11,375 bases of DNA, taken from Planctomycetota bacterium. Its GTDB lineage: Bacteria > Planctomycetota > Planctomycetia > Planctomycetales > Planctomycetaceae. How positions within the stretch are numbered: position 1 is the first letter of the stretch; each line of letters begins with the position of its first letter. The notes below the pieces were generated by a model. The model searched no databases. It was not told where the DNA came from and saw nothing but the letters and a program-made list of their open reading frames with translations. Where the stretch lies: assembly GCA_023429275.1 (NCBI GenBank), contig JAEYWB010000801.1:1-11375 (forward strand), given 5' to 3'. Shown in pieces: positions 6,943-11,375 of this stretch. The translations under genes were made by a program, and so were the position numbers.

Positions 6943-7622
6943 GGTCCCGAAGATTCGGTTCGTTCGAGTTTCTTCCAGTGCCGGATGATCTTCCCCTCGA
7001 CGAGGTAGACCACGTCTTCCGCAATGTTCGTCGCATGGTCCGCGACCCGCTCCACCTGTCTCACGGCGGAGAACAGGTGCAGGAGTGCGTCGAGCCGCTC
7101 GGGATGCTTGTGCATCTGCTCGATCAGCGCGGCGATGAGCCGCGTGTTCATCTCGTCGACGATGTCGTCCTCGGTGCAGACCTGGCGGGCCAGGTTGTTG
7201 TTGAGTTCGACATAGGCATCGATGCTCCGGTGGAGCATGTCGACCGCCTGGGCGGCCATATCCACCAGGGCGTCAGGGACCTGCACCTCGGGGGTGTCGA
7301 GGAGTCCGATCGCCCGCTCGGCGATGTTGACCGCGAGGTCCGCCACGCGCTCGAGTTCCCCCGAGATCTTCAGCACCGCCGCTATCCGGCGGAGGTCGAT
7401 CGCCACAGGCTGGTGGAGGGCCAGCAGCTTGAGGCAGTTGTCCTCGATCCGGACATCCCACCGGTCGATGTCGGTGTCCTGCGCCGTGAGCTCTCGAGCT
7501 TCGGCGATCACGGGCCGGGACAGTTGAGCCACCGCCCGGTGGATCATGTCCTCGACACGGGCGCACATGGACAGCAGGTCCTTGTGCAGGGTTTCGAGGT
7601 CGGTTTGAAGGTGGGCGGACAT
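6939..7622 (-). CDS. phoU: Phosphate signalling protein PhoU
   Basis: The gene encodes 227 residues in two related all-helical halves. The hallmark metal-binding motif appears twice: ERVADLAVNIAE (91-102) and ERVADHATNIAE (191-202). PhoU is a cytoplasmic protein that acts between the Pst transporter and the PhoR/PhoB system, keeping the Pho response off when phosphate is plentiful. A GGAG (7630-7633) stands 7 nt before the ATG. It is 212 bp downstream of pstB, and its stop overlaps the phoB start by 4 bp, so phoU and phoB are probably co-translated. The C-terminal tail after about residue 211 is short and basic. Confidence 0.97.
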   Translation of the reverse strand: MSAHLQTDLETLHKDLLSMCARVEDMIHRAVAQLSRPVIAEARELTAQDTDIDRWDVRIEDNCLKLLALHQPVAIDLRRIAAVLKISGELERVADLAVNIAERAIGLLDTPEVQVPDALVDMAAQAVDMLHRSIDAYVELNNNLARQVCTEDDIVDEMNTRLIAALIEQMHKHPERLDALLHLFSAVRQVERVADHATNIAEDVVYLVEGKIIRHWKKLERTESSGP

Positions 7623-7680
7623 TCAGGCACTCCGAACCGGCACTCGCCGGCGCTCGGTCCCTGAAATCGAGGGGACCTTA

Positions 7681-7692
7681 ACAATCGATTGT
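7681..7692. promoter_or_regulatory. Operator-like 12-bp palindrome upstream of phoU
   Basis: ACAATCGATTGT is a perfect palindrome (six-base half-site ACAATC). It lies 58 bp upstream of the phoU start and overlaps the candidate -10 element of the promoter at 7688-7716. It does not look like the E. coli Pho box of direct repeats. It could bind a dimeric regulator or be chance. Confidence 0.4.
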
Positions 7693-7716
7693 GAATGCAC
7701 GATTAACGGTTGGCAA
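7688..7716 (-). promoter_or_regulatory. Candidate promoter for phoU-phoB
   Basis: On the minus strand TTGCCA (7711-7716, 5/6 to TTGACA) and CACAAT (7688-7693, 4/6 to TATAAT) are separated by 17 bp. The surrounding stretch is AT-richer than the genes. It would give phoU-phoB a start of their own, independent of the pst genes. The call is based on consensus matching by eye. Confidence 0.4.
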
Positions 7717-7727
7717 AGACGAGTGTT

Positions 7728-7765
7728 GCAGGATAGCGCACTCCTGCTTGACCGTCAGGCCGGTC
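7728..7765 (-). terminator. Tandem hairpins between pstB and phoU
   Basis: Two perfect stems lie next to each other: GACCG/CGGTC (7750-7754/7761-7765, 6-nt loop) and GCAGGA/TCCTGC (7728-7733/7742-7747, 8-nt loop). On the transcribed strand the second is followed by a mixed sequence with only a few T's. They could end or process the pst transcript just upstream of the candidate phoU promoter, but a classic U-tract is missing. Confidence 0.28.
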
Positions 7766-7810
7766 GACTCCCCGGCGTGTTCAAACTTGCGACGGTCCGC
7801 CCCGAATACT

Positions 7811-7827
7811 CTCCCCGATCACGGGAG
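7811..7827 (-). terminator. Hairpin just after the pstB stop
   Basis: CCCG and CGGG arms around a 4-nt loop extend outward with one bulge to give about six pairs, starting 7 nt after the pstB stop codon. No U-tract follows. It may protect the 3' end of the pst mRNA or weaken read-through into phoU. Confidence 0.25.
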
Positions 7828-7834
7828 GACCGGG

Positions 7835-8734
7835 TCAGCCGAACCGTCCCGTAATGTAGTCTTCGGTCTGCTTGTCCTTGGGGTTCGTGAACAGGCGGCG
7901 GGTGTCCCCCATTTCGACAAGCCGGCCCTGGTAGAAGAAGGCGGTCATATCGCTGACGCGGGCCGCCTGCTGCATGTTGTGAGTCACGATGACGATCGTG
8001 TAGTTCCGTTTGAGCTCGAAGATCAGGTCTTCGATCCGCGCCGTCGAGGGGGGGTCGAGGGCCGAGGCGGGTTCGTCCATCAGGAGGACGACGGGATTGG
8101 TCGCGAGGGCCCGGGCGATGCAGAGCCGCTGCTGCTGCCCCCCCGAGAGCGCCATTGCCGAGTCATTGAGCCGGTTGCTGACCTCGCCCCAGAGGGCGGC
8201 ACGCTTCAAAGAGGTCTCGACGATCTCCGCCAGCTTCTTGCGATCCCTCTGGCCGGCGATCCGGGGACCGTAGGCAATATTGTCGAAGATCGACTTCGGG
8301 AAAGGGGTCGACTTCTGGAAGACCATCCCGACCCGCTTGCGGAGAGCGACGACGTCGATCTCCGGGGCGTGGATGTTGACCCCTTCCAGCAGGATCTCGC
8401 CGGTGTGCCGCGTCCCGTCGATGATGTCATTCATCCGGTTGAGCGTCCGGAGGAATGTGCTCTTTCCGCAGCCCGACGGACCGATCAGCGCCGTGACCGA
8501 CCGCTCGGGGATCTTGACGGTAATCCCGTGGAGGGCCTGACTTTCGCCGTAGAAGAAGTCGAGGTTTCGCGCCTCGATCTTCACGGCGCGGTTCGGATCC
8601 TCCGCGGCGCTGCCGGCAGGGCTGGCGGCGGTTCCCTCTCCGCCGCCGTCCTTACGGTCCTTCAGCAGGTTCTGAAATGAATGCGACATGGGGCGGGCTG
8701 GGGGATGATGCGCCGAAGAACTACCAGCGGGCAT
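7835..8734 (-). CDS. pstB: Phosphate ABC transporter ATP-binding protein PstB
   Basis: The gene encodes 299 residues from this start. ABC ATPase motifs are all present: Walker A GPSGCGKS (85-92), Q-loop Gln140, signature LSGGQ (196-200), Walker B VVLLMDE (215-221) and switch His252. NLDFFYG and TLNRMND are typical of PstB, and the C-terminus YITGRFG is a family hallmark. It is the cytoplasmic subunit that hydrolyses ATP for phosphate import with PstC and PstA. The start is uncertain. The ATG at 8734 overlaps the pstA end by 14 bp, which favours coupling; the ATG at 8689 gives 284 residues. Neither has a clear Shine-Dalgarno. Both leave an N-terminal extension before the ABC domain compared with the about 257-residue E. 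coli protein, Gly/Ala-rich and of unknown purpose. Confidence 0.97.
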   Translation of the reverse strand: MPAGSSSAHHPPARPMSHSFQNLLKDRKDGGGEGTAASPAGSAAEDPNRAVKIEARNLDFFYGESQALHGITVKIPERSVTALIGPSGCGKSTFLRTLNRMNDIIDGTRHTGEILLEGVNIHAPEIDVVALRKRVGMVFQKSTPFPKSIFDNIAYGPRIAGQRDRKKLAEIVETSLKRAALWGEVSNRLNDSAMALSGGQQQRLCIARALATNPVVLLMDEPASALDPPSTARIEDLIFELKRNYTIVIVTHNMQQAARVSDMTAFFYQGRLVEMGDTRRLFTNPKDKQTEDYITGRFG

Positions 8735-9752
8735 GTTTCTGGAACCGATTTCGGATCAGGATGGCGATACCGTTGAGCAGCAACAGTCCCACCATCAGGA
8801 CGACGATACCGGCCGCCGCCACATGGGGAAACTTGAGACCGGTCTCACGGACCCAGACGAAGATCTGGATCGGCAGCACGGTGAACTTGGAAAACGGAAC
8901 TTCCGCCAGCCGGCCCGGATCGCGGACGATGTCGGCCGGGCTTTCGATACTGGCGGGGGCGAACGGGACGTAGGCCGCGGCCCCGACGAGAATCAGCGGC
9001 GCCGTCTCGCCGACCGCCCTCGAGACCGCCAGGATAATCCCGGTCAGGATCCCCGGGAGGGACGCCGGCAGGACCTGGTTCCAGATCGTCTGCCACTGGC
9101 TCGCCCCGAGTGCGTAGGAGGCGTGCCGGATCGAGGAGGGGACCGCCTTCAGCGCCTCCTGCGAGGCGACGATGATCATCGGAAGGATGAGGAGGCTCAT
9201 CGTCAGGGCTCCCGCCAGGACGCTTTCGCCGAAGGGGAGGGGGATGTCGAACCCGAGGATCGAGATCCCCAGCACCTGGTGTCCGGTCTTTGCGGCGATC
9301 CAGCCCTCCCGGGAGAAGATACCGAACATCCGGACGAATACGGTCAGTCCGAGAATGCCGTAGACGATTGACGGGACGCCGGCGAGGTTCGCGATGTTGA
9401 TCCGGATCAGCCGGGTCATCCAGGTGTCGGAGGCGTACTCCTGCAGGTAGACCGCCGCGCCGATCCCGATCGGAACGGCGAACAGAATCGTCAGCAGGAT
9501 CGTCCAGAAGCTCCCCCACAGGGCGCTGAGGACTCCCGCCTTCTCCGCGGTCGCGCTGTCGTGACTGGTCAGGAACTGCCAGTCGAACCAGCCCCACGCC
9601 TGGACCAGGATCGCCAGGAGGAGGAACGACAGGATCGCCACGCTGGACCAGGTGGCGACCCAGCAGGCGACCGTGAACCACACCCCCTTGCGACGGCGAC
9701 CGCTCCCCGTGAGACTCGGAGCGTCGGCGGAGGTCTCCTTCGAGCTAGTCAA
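8721..9752 (-). CDS. pstA: Phosphate ABC transporter permease PstA
   Basis: The gene encodes 343 residues. Membrane segments are seen near residues 28-50, 79-103, 121-142, 176-197, 234-261 and 311-333. The cytoplasmic EAA loop that contacts PstB is [20 protein letters not shown] (199-218), continuing to the [11 protein letters not shown] turn. The conserved [10 protein letters not shown] of PstA follows at 244-253. With PstC it forms the phosphate channel. The start is TTG: the frame has no suitable ATG nearby, and a full GGAGGT (9759-9764) sits 6 nt upstream. The start overlaps the pstC stop by 4 bp (TTGA). The loop at about 265-292 between the last two segments is long and hydrophilic. Confidence 0.96.
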   Translation of the reverse strand: MTSSKETSADAPSLTGSGRRRKGVWFTVACWVATWSSVAILSFLLLAILVQAWGWFDWQFLTSHDSATAEKAGVLSALWGSFWTILLTILFAVPIGIGAAVYLQEYASDTWMTRLIRINIANLAGVPSIVYGILGLTVFVRMFGIFSREGWIAAKTGHQVLGISILGFDIPLPFGESVLAGALTMSLLILPMIIVASQEALKAVPSSIRHASYALGASQWQTIWNQVLPASLPGILTGIILAVSRAVGETAPLILVGAAAYVPFAPASIESPADIVRDPGRLAEVPFSKFTVLPIQIFVWVRETGLKFPHVAAAGIVVLMVGLLLLNGIAILIRNRFQKHARW

Positions 9753-10789
9753 TGGTAGACCTCCCGGTACCGCCGCATCACCCAGTCGGAGATGATGTTC
9801 ATGACGAACGTCATCAGGAAGAGGCAGAGTCCGACGGCGTAGAGGCTCTTGTACTCGATGGTGCCGGCGGGGGCATCACCGGTGCTGATGGCGACGATGT
9901 AGCTCGTCATGGTCTGGATGCTTCGAAGCGGATTCAGGGTGAGCTGAGGAGTGTTCCCGCAGGCGATCGCGACCGCCATCGTCTCTCCGACCGCGCGGGC
10001 CATCGCCAGGAGGAACGAGGCGACGATGCCGGAGAACGCCGCAGGAAGAACGACCCGGGCCGAGATGTCGTACTTGGTCGAACCGAGGGCGTAGCCCGCC
10101 TCACGCAGGGACCGGGGCACGGCCTGGAGGGCGTCTTCACTGAGCGAGCAGACCATCGGCATGACCATGATGCCGACAACGATCCCCCCGCTGAGGGCGT
10201 TGTAGGAATCGACATCCAGCCCCAGCAGCCGGCAGATCGGCTGGATGAACCAGGGGGTGATGATCACGAGGGCGAAGTAGCCGTAGACGACCGTCGGCAC
10301 GCCCGCGAGGAGTTCGAGGACCGGCTTGATGATCGAGCGGGTCCGCCGGTCGGCATACTCGCTAAGGTAGACCGCCGAGAGGATCCCCAGCGGCAGTCCG
10401 ATCAGAGCCGCGATCGCCGCCACGAGGACCGTCCCCCCGACGAGCGGCAGGACGCCAAACGCCTTATCGAGGAACTGCGGAGTCCAGCGGGTCCCGGTGA
10501 AGAACTCGCGCGGAGAGACCTCCTGGAAGAAGGACCGCTCGGAGTAGCCGTACTTCTCCTCGGGTGCGGCCGCCGTGAAGTTCGGGATCACGGTCTCCGA
10601 GAGGAGGACGTACGTGATGCCGATCGTCGTCACGATACACAGGAAGGCGCACAGGAACAGGAGCGTGTGAATGACCCGCTCGACCAGTCGCCGCCAGGTG
10701 AACCGCCGCTGCAACGACGCGGCCCCCGCGGCCGGGGCAGGGACCGGCGACGCGGGAGGCGGTGCGGAGGGAGGGGGAACGGAAGACAA
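9749..10789 (-). CDS. pstC: Phosphate ABC transporter permease PstC
   Basis: The gene encodes 346 residues. A Pro/Ala-rich cytoplasmic leader (about 5-24) precedes membrane segments near 37-63, 117-143, 158-182, 200-215, 250-276 and 316-337. The EAA loop is EDALQAVPRSLREAGYALGS (218-237), followed by VVLPAAFSGI and the ARAVGETMAVAIACGN motif (264-279) characteristic of PstC. It pairs with PstA in the inner membrane. The large region at about 64-116 between the first two segments is expected on the outside. The start appears to be TTG at 10789, with GGAG (10796-10799) 6 nt upstream; the next in-frame Met is deep in the protein. It follows pstS by 66 bp. Confidence 0.96.
   Translation of the reverse strand: MSSVPPPSAPPPASPVPAPAAGAASLQRRFTWRRLVERVIHTLLFLCAFLCIVTTIGITYVLLSETVIPNFTAAAPEEKYGYSERSFFQEVSPREFFTGTRWTPQFLDKAFGVLPLVGGTVLVAAIAALIGLPLGILSAVYLSEYADRRTRSIIKPVLELLAGVPTVVYGYFALVIITPWFIQPICRLLGLDVDSYNALSGGIVVGIMVMPMVCSLSEDALQAVPRSLREAGYALGSTKYDISARVVLPAAFSGIVASFLLAMARAVGETMAVAIACGNTPQLTLNPLRSIQTMTSYIVAISTGDAPAGTIEYKSLYAVGLCLFLMTFVMNIISDWVMRRYREVYH
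9759..9764 (-). promoter_or_regulatory. Shine-Dalgarno of pstA (supports TTG start)
   Basis: GGAGGT on the minus strand stands 6 nt before the TTG at 9752, within the last codons of pstC. This is the strongest ribosome binding site noticed in the window and it decides the unusual start codon. Confidence 0.8.
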
Positions 10790-10795
10790 GACGAA

Positions 10796-10799
10796 CTCC
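10796..10799 (-). promoter_or_regulatory. Shine-Dalgarno of pstC (supports TTG start)
   Basis: GGAG on the minus strand stands 6 nt before the TTG at 10789. With no in-frame ATG near the N-terminus, it fixes the start of pstC. Confidence 0.65.
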
Positions 10800-10827
10800 G
10801 GATCTCGGCGGCAAACAAGGGCGGCTT

Positions 10828-10848
10828 CCCGTCCCTCGTCGAGACGGG
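10828..10848 (-). promoter_or_regulatory. Hairpin between pstS and pstC
   Basis: CCCGTC (10828-10833) and GACGGG (10843-10848) form a perfect 6-bp stem with a 9-nt loop, 7 nt past the pstS stop. No U-tract follows. A hairpin here could stabilise the pstS mRNA or reduce read-through, giving more binding protein than permease, as is known for many transporter operons. The role is inferred. Confidence 0.4.
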
Positions 10849-10855
10849 CGATCGA

Positions 10856-11375
10856 CTACTTCAGACCAGCCGCGAGAGCTTCGCGGGTCTTGGCCAGCTT
10901 GTCCGCGGGCAGTTTGACCGACTTCGTTGCCACGATCACCTGTCCTTCGTCGGAAAGGTAGAAATCAAGGAACGCCTTCACGTCCGCGCGGGCGATGATC
11001 TTCCTGTTGACGTACATGAAGACCGGTCTCGACAGCGGAGCGTACGTCCCATCTTCGATGTTCGCGAAGCTCGGCACCAGTGAAGGCTTCCCCTCTTCCG
11101 GGCTGATCCCGATGGCGGTCAGCGCGTCCTTGTTTTCCTCGAAGTAGATGAACCCGAAGTAGCCGAGGGCGTGTTCGTCGTTCGAGACGCCGGTGACGAG
11201 GAACTTGTCATCCGTGTTCTGCGTGTAGTCCGTTCGGCTCGCCAGCTTCCTGCCGACGACCGCTTCGGTGAAGTACTCGAACGTGCCGGAGGCGGTGTCG
11301 GGGCCGAACAGCTTGATCGCCTTGTCGGGCCAGGCGGGGTTGAGATCCTTCCAGGTCGTGACCTTGCTCTCGGGC
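10856..11375 (-). CDS. pstS: Phosphate ABC transporter substrate-binding protein PstS (partial)
   Basis: Only the C-terminal 172 codons are in the window; the frame runs off the right edge (first complete codon at 11374). The fragment begins PESKVTTWKDLNPAWP and contains GPDTASGTFEYF (fragment residues 24-35), where the SGT segment matches the phosphate-contacting loop of PstS/SphX-type proteins. ALGYFGFIYFEEN (69-81) and SRPVFMYVN (115-123) are also family-typical. The protein is expected to bind phosphate outside the cytoplasmic membrane and deliver it to PstC/PstA. Signal peptide and N-terminal lobe are outside the window, so lipoprotein versus soluble form cannot be judged. Its position first in the pst gene order supports the call. 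Confidence 0.93.
   Translation of the reverse strand, partial: PESKVTTWKDLNPAWPDKAIKLFGPDTASGTFEYFTEAVVGRKLASRTDYTQNTDDKFLVTGVSNDEHALGYFGFIYFEENKDALTAIGISPEEGKPSLVPSFANIEDGTYAPLSRPVFMYVNRKIIARADVKAFLDFYLSDEGQVIVATKSVKLPADKLAKTREALAAGLK

Noticed and set aside
7691..8680. 329-codon plus-strand open frame opposite pstB
   Set aside because: It is the reverse-frame shadow of an intact ABC ATPase gene.
9752..11083. 443-codon plus-strand open frame opposite pstC and the pstS end
   Set aside because: It is the antisense shadow of pstC, with an Asp/Arg/Glu-rich product and no motif.

Overview
This GC-rich window most likely comes from a planctomycete (order Planctomycetales). The evidence is a DUF1559 protein with a type IV pilin-like N-terminus, a small transthyretin-like lipoprotein next to it, a large WD40/coiled-coil protein, and a planctomycete-style flavin halogenase-like oxidoreductase. 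The taxon is inferred from gene families; no rRNA or other marker is present. Apart from the first gene, every gene lies on the minus strand.

Layout. (1) 2-2233 (+): the 3' part of a WD40 protein with two beta-propeller halves joined by a coiled coil of about 165 residues. (2) 2234-2785: a gap between convergent genes that holds a mosaic of short palindromic repeats. It has two copies of a 31-bp repeat in inverted orientation, with a different palindrome between them; a second copy of that palindrome lies downstream of phoB. (3) 2786-3223 and 3351-4304 (-): a small lipoprotein gene downstream of a DUF1559 gene. (4) 4305-4760: noncoding, with a candidate promoter for the DUF1559 gene. (5) 4761-6026 (-): an FAD-dependent, halogenase-like enzyme with a perfect 10+2+10 bp palindrome upstream. 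(6) 6253-11375 (-): a phosphate-acquisition cluster transcribed in the order pstS (partial), pstC, pstA, pstB, phoU, phoB.

How the phosphate genes work together. PstS binds phosphate outside the cytoplasmic membrane, PstC and PstA form the channel, and PstB supplies ATP-driven power. PhoU links transporter state to the Pho two-component system, and PhoB is its DNA-binding response regulator. pstC/pstA and phoU/phoB overlap by 4 bp, and pstA/pstB by about 14 bp if the upstream pstB start is used. pstC and pstA both appear to start with TTG behind good Shine-Dalgarno sequences. A 212-bp gap with hairpins, a candidate promoter and a 12-bp palindrome separates pstB from phoU, so phoU-phoB may have its own control. 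No PhoR-type kinase gene is in the window.

No strong case for a wholly new system is visible. The best leads are the two palindromic repeat families, the operator-like palindrome upstream of the halogenase-like gene, and the two-propeller/coiled-coil WD40 architecture. No tRNA, rRNA, CRISPR array, insertion sequence or integrase was recognised.
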